64,000 bases of DNA from positions 12,730,501-12,794,500 of the forward strand of contig JAULJL010000018.1 of the NCBI GenBank assembly GCA_030761205.1. The letters run 5' to 3'. Under the pieces are notes generated by a model that saw only the letters and a program-made list of their open reading frames with translations, did no database searches and was not told the DNA's origin. Numbering within the stretch: the first letter of the stretch is position 1; each line of letters starts with the position of its first letter. Source of the DNA: Fremontodendron californicum. Its lineage: Eukaryota; Streptophyta; Magnoliopsida; Malvales; Malvaceae. Shown here in pieces: positions 22,601 to 34,590 of the stretch. The translations under genes were made by a program, and so were the position numbers.

Positions 22601-25259
22601 TGCATCATATGTTGCATTTTAAGCATGCTTTGTATCTTGCATTTTGGCCATGTATCTATCTTACATCTTTAGCATGTTGTACATTGTGTATAAGATCATG
22701 TACCATTCGGCCCTCCCATGCATTTTTGGTCTAGGTCATGCCTTGCATAAGATTTGGTCAGGTCATGCATATTAGGTCATATAGCTATGTCATGCAATCT
22801 CAGGTCACTTTCCATGTCATATTCATATAACATGTCACTTTCCATGTCATCTTTCTAGGCCATGTCATCTATGACATGTCGTTTTACGTCATGTCGTCAT
22901 TTTATGCCATGTCATTTATAGTTTAGGTGCATTTCCATGCCATGCCATTCATGCCATGTTACCATTTCATGCCATTCGGTCATCCACATGCCATCACCGT
23001 GCATTCGGCCATTCACATGCCATTACCATAACCATTCGGCCACCATGATACTTCATACATGCCATTGTATTCTTATGCCATATCATTCATATAACATGTC
23101 AATTTCCATGTCATTTAGTGTGTGAGCCCATTTCATGTCATGATTAAGCATGTCATGACCATTCGGTCACCATGACTTTTCATAAATATCATTATGTTTC
23201 CATGACACAATATTTTCATGCCATGTCATTTGGTTTGTCATGTCATTCTGATTGTCTCATTATGGTTTGCCATGTCAATTTCATTCACGTAACATTCATT
23301 ACCATGCTATATCACTTTATGCCATGTCATTCTTATGCCATGTCATCATCTCATCTTCCACATTACAATGAGAATGCTTATCATGTTTTGGTAATCATGC
23401 ATGCCTTAATGTCAATTTGCACATTCATGACATTTTAATAAATATGGCAATATTCCCAAGTTTAAATAATTTATGGTTTTCTCTGCTGGGTCTGCCGGAG
23501 AGGATATCATTAATTATTAACAAAGGAATACCCTTTTCTAAAACAAAAATGATTCGAAAATTTTTGAAATAAATAAAACTTTCAATGTTTTGCTGGGTTT
23601 GCCAGGGAACATGAAATGATTTTGTTATTAATAAATTTTGAATCATTCTCAAACAAATTCGTCCTCATGCTGTGACACTTGTCCACATCATTAATACGTC
23701 ATTTTGTATGCCATGTCTATTTCATTCACATGACATTCATTCTATGCCATGTCACATATGCCACATCATCATTTCATGCCATGTCACCTATGTTATGTCA
23801 TCATTTCATGTCATGTCACCTATTCCATGTCATCATTTCAAGCTATATCACCTTGCCATGTCATCATCTCATGCCATGTCACCATACCATGTCATCATTT
23901 CATGCCATGTCATCATTTTATGCCATATCATCTTGCATGTCATGTCGATTTCATTCACATGATATTCGTTTTTATGCCATGTCATCCTGCATGTCATGTC
24001 GATTTCATTCACATGATATTCATTCTTATGCCATATCATCTTGCATGTCATGTCGATTTCATTCACATGATATTCGTTTTTATGCCATGTCATCCATATG
24101 CCATGTCATCTTGCATGTAATGTCGATTTCATTCACATGATATTCACTCTTATGCCATATCATCTTGCATGTCATATCGATTTCATTCACATGATATTCA
24201 TTCTTATGCCATGTCATTTTTTTATGCCATGTCGATTTCATTCATATAGCATTCACTTTTATGCCATGCATTTTGTATGCCATGTCGATTTCATTCATAT
24301 AGCATTCACTTTTATGCCATGTCGTCCGTATGCCATGTCATTTTGTATGCCATGTCGATTTCTTTCACATGACATTAATTCTTATGCCATGTCATCTATA
24401 TTTCATGCCATCCATATGCCATGTCGATTTTATTCACATGTCATTTTGTATGCTATGTCAATCATTTGTCATGTCATTATTTCTTTTACTAGGTCATAAT
24501 AAAATGTTTGTTATATCATGGTAGTATTTAATTTTTATCTTGGTAGTATTTTGGCATATTCATGGTCAGTTTCTATGATTTTTAAAACACATTGAAAAAC
24601 AAATGGTATTTTTCATAAATCAAGATTATTCCCGAGTTACATAATTCATGAATTCTCTACTGGGTCTACCGGGGAGAATATCATCAATTATCATTAATAA
24701 TGGAATATTCTTTTTAAATGAAGATGATTTAGGAGAATTTTAAAATCAAGGAAAATTCCATCTTTTGCTGAGTCTGTCGGAAAATATGGGAAACTTTATG
24801 CTAGCAAATTCTGTATTATTTTCAAATAAAAAATGAATTTTTAAGGGAATTATTTCAAAACACCAAATTTTAAAACTGACTTTTTAACGAGATTCGAGAT
24901 AACACACGAATAATAAGGTACTGTTTTACACGGGCGTTGTAGGGGTGCTAATCCTTCCCCACACGTAACCGACTCCTAAACCCGGGCTTGTTTTTCTCTG
25001 CCTTAAAGCGTAGACTTCGAAATTGGTTTTAAAAAAATATTTTAATTAATTTTAAAATGTTTTATAAAAACCAGTTTTAATAGGTGTCCAATCACACCTA
25101 CCAAAAAAAATATATATATATGTGGTGGCCACTTAATTTCTTTTTCGAGGTCATTTTCATACCCTTGACCTTTTTAACTTAAAAGAAATTAAGTCATCTT
25201 TTCCTCTGCCTGTTGTTTTCCCCCTTACTCGAACGTGTCCCCCAGATCACGTATCGACA
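19645..25259 (+). repeat. 3' LTR of the Tat/Ogre-like element (5,615 bp)
   Basis: It is the partner of 2572-8247, with the same block order: 160-bp modules (20110-20740), CATGCATCATATC array (22140-22690), CATGCCATGTCAT array (22780-24480), two copies of the CTGGGTCTGCCGG module, and the end CACGTATCGACA. Its first two bases are TA rather than TG, probably a G-to-A change. CAGTT follows as the target duplication. Confidence 0.88.
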
Positions 25260-25264
25260 CAGTT
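25260..25264. repeat. Target-site duplication, 3' copy (CAGTT)
   Basis: This pairs with CAATT at 2567-2571, with one mismatch. The next 24 bases (25265-25288) are pre-insertion DNA between this element and the solo LTR. Confidence 0.6.
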
Positions 25265-25288
25265 AATAAAATAGTACTTGACATAAAT

Positions 25289-25293
25289 GCCAT
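25289..25293. repeat. Target-site duplication of the solo LTR, left (GCCAT)
   Basis: This is identical to 31059-31063 on the other side of the solo LTR. Confidence 0.88.
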
Positions 25294-28200
25294 TGTAGAC
25301 ACCTAATTTTGTTCGGACCCCTAAATCAGGTACATTTTCTTCCTAAATTGATGTTTCAGAATGCTAAAAGGCTTTTCTCATCCTGCAGGTGGTACTCCGA
25401 GGCTTAGTCTAAGAAAGCAGACAAAAAAAGTCAAACTCAAAAAAAAAAGTCAACCCACTTTCAAAATCAAGATTTGAGGTTCAATTGAAAAACGGTGAAA
25501 GAATTTTGATAATTCGAGGTCTACATTGAAAGATATGGAGTTCGGAAGTTGGGTTACGAGATTCAGTAGAAAGGAAACCCTAATTCGAGAAATTTGGGGA
25601 AAAGTGCTTAAACGATCAAATTGGTCAGAATTGAAGGTCTCAAATGAAAGATAAGCACTGACTACGAGTAATGGAGAAGCTACTTGGAAGAAAAACTGAT
25701 AGAAAAGTCAATTCGAAAGAAAACCGAGGATTAGGGTTTTTTGGTGGATTTCGGTGAAATTTGGAAGAATTATAGAAATGTCCCAATTCGGAATATATAA
25801 AGCCCTTAATTGATGAGAAATGATTAAACAAGGACAGCCCAAGGCTTAGTTTGAAGAAAATCTTCAAATTGGACTTGTTTTGAGCAAAATCGGGTTTCAG
25901 ATGCGAAAAGGCAAAATTGGAAAATATGGGAAAAATAGTAAATGAACTCCAAAAATTCTGAAGATTTGAAAATCTCATTCTTAAATCATTTCAAGATATT
26001 GGCGAAAGAAAATCTTGATTCGGAGTTCATATGCAAAATGGCCAAATACCGGGTCTCCTATGTAGTAATTCAAGCAGATAAATCCCGAAAAAATAGCAAA
26101 CAAGTTCCAAAAATTCTGAAAATTTGCAAATATCATTTTTAAATTATTTGAAAGAGATTAGAAAAATAAAATCTTGATTCGGAGTTCGTTTGCAAAATGG
26201 CCAAATCCCGGGTCCCGTATGTAGTAATTCAAGTAAATAAATCCCGAAAAAATAGCAAATGAGCTCCAAAAATTATGAAAACTTCTAGATCAAAATTTTA
26301 AATTATTTGAAAGAGATTGGTGAAGAAAAATATGGACTCGGAGCTCATTTAAAAAATGGTAAAGTTCGGGTACATAAAAGGGGTAATTTTGAAAATAAAT
26401 CCGAAATAAATAGCAAATGGACTCGAAAAATTTTGAAAACTTCCAGAATTCAATTTTTTATTATTTTGGAAGTATTGAAAAATTAAAATTCGAATTTAGA
26501 GTCCGTTTTCTATTTATTTAAGTTCGGGGGGCAAAAAGGTCATTTCACCAAAGAAACCAAAAAGGGCAAATTTGTAATTGATGTAAATATGAAAGAAGAT
26601 GGAATTGCTGGGATTTTTTTTTTCCCTTGGTCAGCCAACATAGAGGAGAAGAAGGAAGCTTGAACAATTTAATTCCCTAGTCACTATCAAGCCACATGCT
26701 ACCACTAACACCTTGCAAGTGGTCCCCCCTCCATCCAATGGCTTAGGTGCCTTGTAGGAAAGTTGAATGCACCATCCAATGGCCAAGTTTAAATACAAAA
26801 TGGAATTTTTATTTGTCATAAAAGAACCCTCATCTAATGGCCAAGAATGGAAGAAAAAAGATGAGCACAATTCATCCAAGGGTGAGCATCCATTCGGTTG
26901 AGCAAGGGAGTGCATGGGATTATCTCTTTTCATCCAATAGCTTAGGCCATCTACAAGGGCTGAGTACACATGTTGAGGGCTGGATTTAATCTACAAGATG
27001 TCATTTTTATGTTGGCCTCATCCAATGACCAAGAATGGAAGAGCACAACTCATCCAAGGGTAGGCACTCAAGAGGGGCAAGCAAGGGAGTGCATGGGATT
27101 GGTCCTTTTTTGCATCTAAGGGCTAAGGTTACTACTAGGGCTGAGTACACATCTTAAGGGCTGCTATCAATTGGCAAGATGACATTTTTATGTTGTCATC
27201 AAAATATCTAAATCTAAAGGCCAAGATTGGAGGAGAAAAAGTGTAATTTCCATCCAAGGGCTAGAGGGACATTCGGCCAAGACTAAAGGGAGGGAAGGGT
27301 TTCATTTTTTCAGGAGTTTTTCAGCTGGAAATAGTAGCTAATTTGGCAAAAAAAAAAAGGTTTTGAAAGAAAGAAAAAATGGTTTTCAATAGAGAGCTTG
27401 AAGGTAGTTATCTCTACCAAGCTCTAGCCTAGCTTTCTTCTTGATTTCCATGGTGTTTTCTTGATTTTCTATCATGTTTTCCTACTATAATTTTCATTTT
27501 TTAAGTTTTTTAATGTTTACTTATGTTTTCATCTCTTCTTCTTCTTTAAAATGGTGGAAATCATTTTTTTTCTATGGTTTCATGCTATGGCCGAATATGG
27601 CACATTTACTTGCCTTATTTTTTTTTCTTTTTTTCTTCCTTGCATGTTGTTGTGAAAAATGATTTTTACAAGGTTTTTAGAGTATTCTAAGGTTCTGATT
27701 TTTTACAAAATATGAAGCAAAAAAGGTAGAAATTGCTACATGATTTTGGCCAGATCAAGTGACCATGGTTAGGAGAAAAGCTATGCCAATTTTTACCTAC
27801 CATGAAGCTCACCTTATTTTCTATTTTGCATGGTTTATTTTCTGTTTTATTGAGATGGAAAGGCTTCATGATCTTGGCAAGACCAAGTGATTATGGTTAG
27901 GTGAGAGGCTATGCCCATTTGATACCAACCATGGAGCTTAACTTTCCTTGTTTTACTTACTAGTTTTGCTTGTTATTTGTTTTGTATGTCTATGTTAATC
28001 TTTTATATATATGTTCTTTACATTGTTTTCTATGCTATATTTACTTATATATTTCATTTCCATGCTTGATATTGCATCCTTCCATATTCGGCCATTGTCC
28101 TTCTTGGTTTTGTTTCATGACCATTCGACAACTCCATTTTGTATGCCTTGCATGTGCATTTTCCTTTTGCTTCTTAACTTGTTTGCATCTCCATGCATGA

Positions 28201-31058
28201 ACTTGTATATTTTGATTTTAGTATGCCATGTGCTTATGAAAAATGCTATGATATAATGCCATCATTCTATTTTTTTTCATGACCATTCGACAACTCCTTT
28301 TTGTGTGCCTTGCATGTGCATTTTCCTTTTGTGTCTTAACTTGTTTGCATTTCCATGCCATGAGCTTGTGCATTTTAATTTTAGTATGTTATATGCTTAT
28401 GAAAATGTCATGACATTATGCATCCTAACATGATTTGTCATGTACTTGTGTCATTTACTAAATAGGATTGCATTAGAGTCTCATGTGATCATTTGGCCTC
28501 TTCATGCATCCCTTGCCTTGTCATGCATTTGCATTTTGTTGAGGTAACATGCTTTGCATTATCATATCTTGAAATTGTGTATTAGTTTCTCTTTATTCCC
28601 GTATTGACATTAGTTTCATGAGTCATTGTATGTTCATAGTATTGCTATGCATGTTCATTACATTTAAGGTCTAGGCCATATTGGTATTGCCATGCATATT
28701 TAGTCTTAAATCACATTGGTATTGTCATGCATGACTATGCTATTTAGGTCTTAGGTCACATTATCATTTTCATGCATATTCATAACATATTAGGTCCAAT
28801 TCACATTTACATTATCAAGCATTGCACGCATATTGAGTTCGGATAGCATTTATTGCCATGCAAATTCATGCTAGGCATTTAGGTTCTATTGAATTGTCAT
28901 GCATTTCCTTTACCATTTAGACCTATACACCATGCATTTCATAAATTTCAGTTGCTGTATGTTCATGCATTCCATGTCATTGCCACTTGATTTGTGACTT
29001 AGGCCAATTAATGGCTCAAAGTCATGCTCCATTGAGCATACTTGTGGAAAATTAAGGAATTGTCAAATTGATTATTCTACCTTTGTGATTTTTTTTACTT
29101 AGCCAATTTTGTCCAAGGTTTTTAAAATGTTTAGCTACTGTCCTTAGGTCTTTAGGATGATTTCCAACAATTTCTACTTTGGTTTTTGAATGAATTTATC
29201 AAAGGCAAAAAAATGTGTTTTGACAAACAGTTTTTTTCACCCAGTACTCGAACTTCTCTGATTTTTTTGGAAAGTCATCTTTAATCCGAAAATTAAGCCA
29301 ATTTTTCCTCGTGTAGTTTCAAATGTTCTAAAAACTAGACAGTTGAGGCAGATTTGAAATCAAAAGAGGAATAATGGTTGAATTTGGCTAAGGTATTTAC
29401 AGTGGGTTGGGTAGAAGCTTTAGCTACTGTATTAGGGTAGTTTATAAGCCTTTATAAACTTTAAAAATGATTTTATAAATCTCGGGTTAACGGTGGTTAA
29501 GTCCGGGATTTTAAACTTAGGAAATTAGAGCCATTCTAAAAGGGTTTGGTAAGGGTTTTAATTTTTATTCAAGTTTTTCTTCTAAATTGTTTTCAAACAA
29601 ACACAAAGTTTTGTTGCTTTTAGAAAATCTAATTTGACATATTTTCATAAGGTAGCCGGATATCTTTTTAGATATACAGATTTCTTTATTTAGAGGAAAA
29701 AATATATTTTCATGCATTGCATTTTCCATGTTCATGCATTTTATTTAAATGTGTGATTTTTGCTATGATATTTTTCATGCTATTATTATTATTTTAATTC
29801 ACATTTTATGATCTTATATTTGTTTGCCATATGATTTTGAATGTGTCATGATATCCTATGTTTTTTATTTAGTTATTTTTGTCATATTGTTTAGCATATA
29901 CTATGTCCATGCATTATTATTTTTATTTTTATTTTCATGAATATTATATGTTAGCATTATTTTAATTTCTTGTCATTTAAATCATATTCCATGTCATTTA
30001 GGTTATTTTATTTATAACCTGCCATGTCATTTAAAATATGCCATATGATTTAAAATTGCCATGTCATTTAAGTCATTTTATCTCATTTAGAATATATCAT
30101 ATACTTAGGATTTTTCATTTCACCTAGAATATACTATGCCATTTAAATTATGTCATATCATTTAGGTTGCATTATATTATCTAGACTTTTCCATGTCATT
30201 TTATTTATGTCATACATGTTCATGTTCATAATTTTAAAATGTTTTGAAAAAGATAATGATTTTCAATAAAAATAAAGATATTCCCGAGTTAAAATAATTC
30301 ATGAGTTCTCTACCGGGTTTGCTGGAGGGAATATCATCAATTATCATTAATAAAGGAATATCTTTCTTTCAAAAAACGAGAATGATTCGGAAAGTTTTCC
30401 AAATGAATAAAAATTTCTATATTTTGCCGATTTTGTCGGGGAATGTAGGAAAATTTTGAATTAATAAATTTTGGATCATTTTCAATTAAAAATGGAATTA
30501 TTTTTCTTAAAATTGGGAATTAACTTGACATACTAGATTAAAAACCAAATTTTTACCGAGACTTGAGATAACACACGATTAATAAGGTACCAATTTATAT
30601 GGACGTTGTGGGGGTGCTAATCCTTCCCCGCACGTAACCGACTCCCGAACCCGCTTGTTTGATTTTCTCTGGTTTATAACGCAGACTTGAAATTGGTTTT
30701 AAAAATGTTTTAATTAATTTTAAAATGTTTTATAAAACCGATTTTAATAGGTGGCCGATCACACCTAACTAAAAAAGATTGGTGGTGACTCCATGTCTTT
30801 TTAGGAGACCCTTTTCATACCTTCGACCGTTTATTTTATTTCAAGATGAATTAAGTTGTCTTTTCCTCTGCTTCTGTTTCGCCCTCACTCGAACGGGCCC
30901 CCCGCGATCCGGGATCACGTATCGACAGCTTCATTTTTCTAGAGGAATTAAGTCGACTTTTTCTCTCTTTCTTTTAAATGTCACGCCTAAGGAAAATGAA
31001 TAATAAAGTCTTGCGATGAGACTTGTTGTCATTATAATTTTTTTTTTAGGTTGTGACA
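25294..31058 (+). mobile_element. Solo LTR of a related Tat/Ogre-like subfamily (5,765 bp)
   Basis: It begins TGTAGACACCTAATTTTG, like the LTRs of the larger element, and ends in GGTTGTGACA. GCCAT flanks it on both sides (25289-25293 and 31059-31063). A perfect 5-bp duplication around one LTR with no interior is the signature of a solo LTR from recombination between the two LTRs. Internally it has about 160-bp modules (25880-26480), TCCAATGGC words (26730-27120), a single CTACCGGGTTTGCTGG module (about 30310) and T-rich CATGTCATTTA repeats (29980-30200). The last 131 bp follow an embedded copy of the other subfamily's LTR end. Confidence 0.9.
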
Positions 31059-31063
31059 GCCAT
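31059..31063. repeat. Target-site duplication of the solo LTR, right (GCCAT)
   Basis: This is identical to 25289-25293. Together they place the LTR boundaries to the base. Confidence 0.88.
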
Positions 31064-31086
31064 ACTATTCAATTTATTCATAGTAT

Positions 31087-31949
31087 CTAAAAATGTTTTA
31101 AGGGTCTGTAGCTTCTTTGGCTTGGTGCATTCACAAGCAAATTGCCCCTTTTGCCACTGTTAAAGCACTTGACCTTGGATTTGTTCTTTTTTTGGTTAGC
31201 CATGAGAGCCTTTCCTTTACCTTGAAATTCACTTTTCGGCTTCTTTGGTGCCTCTTCTTTGTACCTACCATATGGCTTGCGTTTAAAGGTCGGAGCTTCA
31301 TTGGAACTTGTTCCAACCATATAAACATTGGCTTCAGGCCAAGATGCATCGATCCGATCTTTCTCAAGCTGAAAATGCTTTTAAGCATCCTCAAAAGTTT
31401 TGACATTTTCTTTATGGGTAAGACGCACCTTCATATGATTCAAATTATGGGGTAAGGGCTGAATGATAGCTTGAACATGTTATTCATTACTCAGAGTGTG
31501 ACCAGCCTCTTTTAGCTCACTAATCATGTTTGACATCTGCCTTACATGCTACCTCATATTGTGATTAGGAAGCATCTTATAGGTGCCGAACTTGATTGTA
31601 AGTTGCCTTCGTTTGGTAACTGAAGTTTGACCAAACTTTACTTTTAAGGCACTCCACATTTCCTTGGCTATCTCATGCTTTCTGAATTTTTGCATGATAC
31701 CATCTCCATACTGTTTAGCAATGTAATGCGAGCAATGGAGTTTTTTTTAAGCATTATAAGCCTCTTGGTCACTCTATGTTGGGTCGTATACCCATTTTTA
31801 GGCTCCTCTAGAACATTATTTAGAACTTGCAAAACATCTTGTTCTTCCAGCACATACTAGATTTTTTATACTCCAGATCTCATAACTATTCCTATTTAAC
31901 TTCTCACCTTTGTTAAGCTAAACTATAAGAATTTGAAATCAGTTGTCAT
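31087..31949 (-). pseudogene. gag: Ty1/copia-type gag, decayed and cut off at its 3' end
   Basis: On the minus strand a possible start is ATG 31947-31949. The frame then reads through an EIWSxK-like segment, VLEEQDVLQVLNNVLEEPKN (about 31855), KNSIARITLLNSME (about 31755), TSVTKRRQLTIKFG-like and MLPNHNMRQ-like pieces (31650-31560), and a Lys-rich region with MVGTSSNEAPTFKRKPYGRY (31320). This order is that of the UBN2-type gag of plant copia elements. The zinc knuckle region (about 31140) keeps KVKCFN but has Ser and Asn where Cys and His are expected. Stops and frame changes recur. Protease, integrase and RT are absent, because the element breaks off near 31085. Confidence 0.72.
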
Positions 31950-33338
31950 TTCACAGGATATTCTATAATAAGACATACATGTGCTAATTAATGCCTAGCC
32001 TACACACATTTATTTTTTTCACAATCCAAAATAAAATCAATGACAAACATCCATATACTATGGAACCAAATGCTCACTAAGTTTCACAATCAAATTCCAT
32101 AACATATGTTTAGTCATTACTAATTTATTTCATTGTGCAAAATTTCTATTCCAAGATAACGAATATCTTAGAACTTCAACTAGACGCAAAATTACTCATA
32201 ATTTTGCGAATTTATCACATAGATAAATAAAAATAAAATTTTCATATGTTCATAAAATATAAAAAAAAATATTAATAAACTTATCCCTAATTACTAATCG
32301 ATAATCTATGACTTTTCTGGTTACTATAATGGAATCCAAAAATTCATCTGGTTGCTTCAAATCCAAGTCAATCATCCATGGATTTCATATAACCTTGTGT
32401 TTCTTATTATGAAGATTAGAGCCGATTGAGAAGGTCGCAGTCCTCTTAGCCCCATCTTTACATACACTTTCACAAAAGTTTTAATCAAGGTTTCATAATC
32501 TTTGATATGGCCGTTCTCCGTCTTAGACATCCAAAGATCGTTAAGAAGATCTTTTTTGTCTCGGAGTAAGAAGTGTGTTTTTGTAACACCATATATTTAT
32601 TACGATAACTTTTTATTGGCATATTGCTACTCCAAATCAATTTTTGGATTGTCTCATTAACAGTAATGATGTGTTTGATAACATCATCATTTGGATCGAT
32701 CAGCAGTTATCTAGTTCTCATAGTAATCTACTGACTCTTAAAAATTGTACCATGATCCTCATGGCCATTAGAGTCCAAACAATTCTTGGCATTGTCTTCT
32801 ATAACAAATACCCAAAAAAAAATTTGTTTTATAAAACATATTCATAACATAAAATTCATAATGATTAAAAATGAATTTTAATAAATTTTGTGTTATTAGG
32901 ACTCTCAATATTTAAATAAAAAGTTTAAGATCAAATAAGCGAAGTAAAATTTGATCATTTAGCATTTTAAAAATAATCTTTTTGAAATTTTATCTTGGGC
33001 ATTTGAATGCCAATAATCGGGTATTCGAATTCCTAAACAAAACTTTATAGTTCTTTTGAGAAATCATAGGACATTCAAATCCCTTTTTTTTTAATTAAAA
33101 AAAAAGCTACGGTTTTCGATACCGATTTTCGTAAGAAAAACAATTTCTAAAATTGAATCTTTGATCCAACAAATCAAGAACTATTATATTGGACAAGTTT
33201 CATGGTCTTATAAACGTTTGTATAATATTTCATGGAATCTAGACGTATTTCAGTGGATTTAAGCATTTCACTAGAAACTTGGTTTAATCATGTCCATGTT
33301 CTTTTTTGTAAACAAACATACCAGAAACCAAAACCAAT
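31950..33338 (-). other. Probable leader of the copia relic
   Basis: It lies between gag and the primer-binding-like site on the minus strand. There are no coding motifs. A stretch at 32400-32580 is more GC-balanced than the surroundings and may be leader sequence of the element. Assignment rests on position only. Confidence 0.35.
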
Positions 33339-33352
33339 GGCTCCAATACTAA
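33339..33352 (-). promoter_or_regulatory. Degenerate primer binding site of the copia relic
   Basis: On the minus strand it reads TTAGTATTGGAGCC, close to the initiator-Met tRNA complement TTGGTATCAGAGCC used by many plant copia elements. It directly follows a CA dinucleotide that could be the LTR end. Confidence 0.45.
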
Positions 33353-33743
33353 TGAAGATTATCACGTATATAATCTATAAACAAATGTGGAGTTAAATGA
33401 CTTATAGGATCGTTCGATGCGAAACCGATTTTGATTCATTGGTCGAAGACAAAATCACCAATTGAAAGTTGTCTAATTACCACAACTTAAATCCTTTGAG
33501 AACTGTAGAGTTTCCTTTTTAAGTATTGTTTTCTTGAAGTTAGAAACTTATTTCACTTCACTTTTATTTATTCTTTTTGGCGGAATGAACTTGTTCATTC
33601 TCATATGGCGGAATGATATCTTTCTTCTTATTTTCTACCCATTAATCGAAATGAATTCTACGTTAAAATAAAGGGCAGTTAACAATTTAAATCTTTTTTA
33701 ACATGTTGGAGCTGTTGCCCAGCGCCGTTTCAAACAACAATCC
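33353..33743 (-). repeat. Candidate copia LTR (about 390 bp)
   Basis: The block lies just outside the primer-binding-like site on the minus strand. It would run from TGTTGTTTGAAACGG (near 33743) to CA at 33353. Without a partner LTR in the window the outer edge is a guess. Confidence 0.35.
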
Positions 33744-33786
33744 TCACCTATTTCATAAACATATTTCATAAACAGGTTTGTATTAA

Positions 33787-33962
33787 TGCATTGTCAGTGT
33801 ATAGTTCTATACACTAACAGTGAATCTTACACTGACACCTCATTGAAAAAACTAACCACTAACCCTTAACCCTAACCCTAACCACTAACCCCTAACCCCT
33901 AATCTAACAGATGACATCGTAGGATGCATTGTCAATGTATAAACCTATACGCTGATAGTGCA
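33787..33962. mobile_element. Foldback MITE-like unit with telomere-like core
   Basis: Termini of about 40 bp are inverted copies of each other: TGCATTGTCAGTGTATAG on the left, and TGCACTATCAGCGTATAG when the right end is read on the minus strand. Each terminus is itself an imperfect palindrome. The core at 33851-33907 is built of CTAACCC-type repeats. I could not find a clear target duplication, so the superfamily is open. Confidence 0.55.
33851..33907 (+). repeat. Interstitial telomere-like repeats (CCCTAA and CCCCTAA mixed)
   Basis: The block reads as about eight degenerate units: ACTAACC, AACCCTT, AACCCTA, CCACTAA and CCCCTAA. The canonical plant telomere unit is CCCTAAA; these units are shorter or differ, so this is a telomere-like repeat rather than a telomere fragment. 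Confidence 0.7.
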
Positions 33963-33984
33963 TCAAATATAAATCCTTCATAAA

Positions 33985-34245
33985 CATGACGTACTCTTGT
34001 AGTCCTTAAAGTTTAAACTCAAACTTAATGCTTTTAAATTAGAAACTTTAAACTTTAATCATTTAATTATCTTAGATACAATTTAGGGGACGCTAGTTAA
34101 TATAGGCAACCTTAGTATTTTCTTATAATGGTAGCTAGTTAATATAAACAATCATAATATTTTTTTATATAATGATAGCTAGTTAATATAAACAATATTA
34201 ATACTTTTTTTTTTTTATAATGGTAGAACACAATTTGACGTTTGC
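33985..34245 (+). repeat. Dispersed repeat, copy 1 (partner near 40138-40282), with 43-bp tandem units
   Basis: CATAAACATGACGTACT followed by GTTTAAACTCAA and ends in ATAATGGTAGAACACAATTTG. The copy near 40138 has the same order with CATGACATACTG and ATAATGGTAGAACATAATTTG. This copy also contains three units starting GCTAGTTAATATA at 34092, 34134 and 34178, expanded relative to the other copy. Confidence 0.65.
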
Positions 34246-34501
34246 TTTTCAAGGTTTTATAAAAATTTAGCTGGCTTCTTTATCTTCAAGTCCCATAATC
34301 AGGTTTTTCCTTCTCCTTTTGCTGGTTTACGCATGGAAGTATTTGGTGTTTATGTCACCTTCTTTCAACCAAGATAACCTAGATCTCTGTCAGTACACTT
34401 GCTCCTTGTCCAACAAAATATCAATCTCCTGTTTAAGGGTTCTTTCTTGCTCAAGAGAATTATCATCAGGCTGCCTTTCAAGTAGACATTTAACTTAATT
34501 G
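34246..34501 (-). pseudogene. LINE (L1-type) ORF2 relic, third piece
   Basis: On the minus strand the frames read LEQERTLKQEIDILLDKEQVY (about 34440) and SRLSWLKEGDINTKYFHA (about 34385), then RRRKNLIMGLEDKE (about 34300). This is the linker between endonuclease and RT in plant L1-type LINEs. TGA and TAG codons interrupt it. It stops near 34246, before RT. It is separated from the second piece by the MULE at 34512-36252. Confidence 0.78.
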
Positions 34502-34511
34502 TTCAACTCCT
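34502..34511. repeat. Target-site duplication of the MULE, left (TTCAACTCCT)
   Basis: This is identical to 36253-36262. Ten bases fits the 9-10 bp duplications of Mutator-like elements. Confidence 0.85.
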
Positions 34512-34590
34512 GGGAATTTTATTATAATATTGCTTTTTTTCCCCTTCAAAATATTGATATTTTTTATTTACGTACCGAAATGCGCTAGTT

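Larger units (their letters stand above)
2572..25259 (+). mobile_element. Giant Tat/Ogre-like Ty3/gypsy LTR retrotransposon, near full length, decayed
   Basis: Two LTRs of about 5.6 kb (2572-8247, 19645-25259) share the start TGTAGACACCTAATTTTG (3' copy starts TA) and the end GTATCGACA, and are bounded by CAATT/CAGTT. The 11.4-kb interior holds, in order, a primer binding site, a leader, an extra ORF before gag, gag, RT, RNase H, a second RNase H, integrase, a 3' UTR with tandem repeats, and a polypurine tract. A second archaeal-type RNase H marks the Tat clade, and an ORF before gag with a total length above 20 kb is typical of Ogre. Stops and frameshifts interrupt every domain, so this copy cannot be autonomous. 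By hand, the LTRs differ at 14 of their first 120 bases. Confidence 0.9.

Noticed and set aside
23672..24499. Frames of up to 153 codons with repeated MPCHHF-like pieces
   Set aside because: Same array in the 3' LTR; no start context, no family, and alternative frames are equally open.
27000..30200. A second independent element inside the solo LTR
   Set aside because: The blocks keep the same order as in the other family LTRs, and no inner duplication or terminal repeats are visible.
30921..30930. End of the solo LTR at GTATCGACA
   Set aside because: No matching target duplication follows there. The end at 31058 has a perfect GCCAT match, so the boundary was moved.
33851..33907. Chromosome end
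   Set aside because: Only about 57 bp of imperfect units, with transposable elements on both sides.
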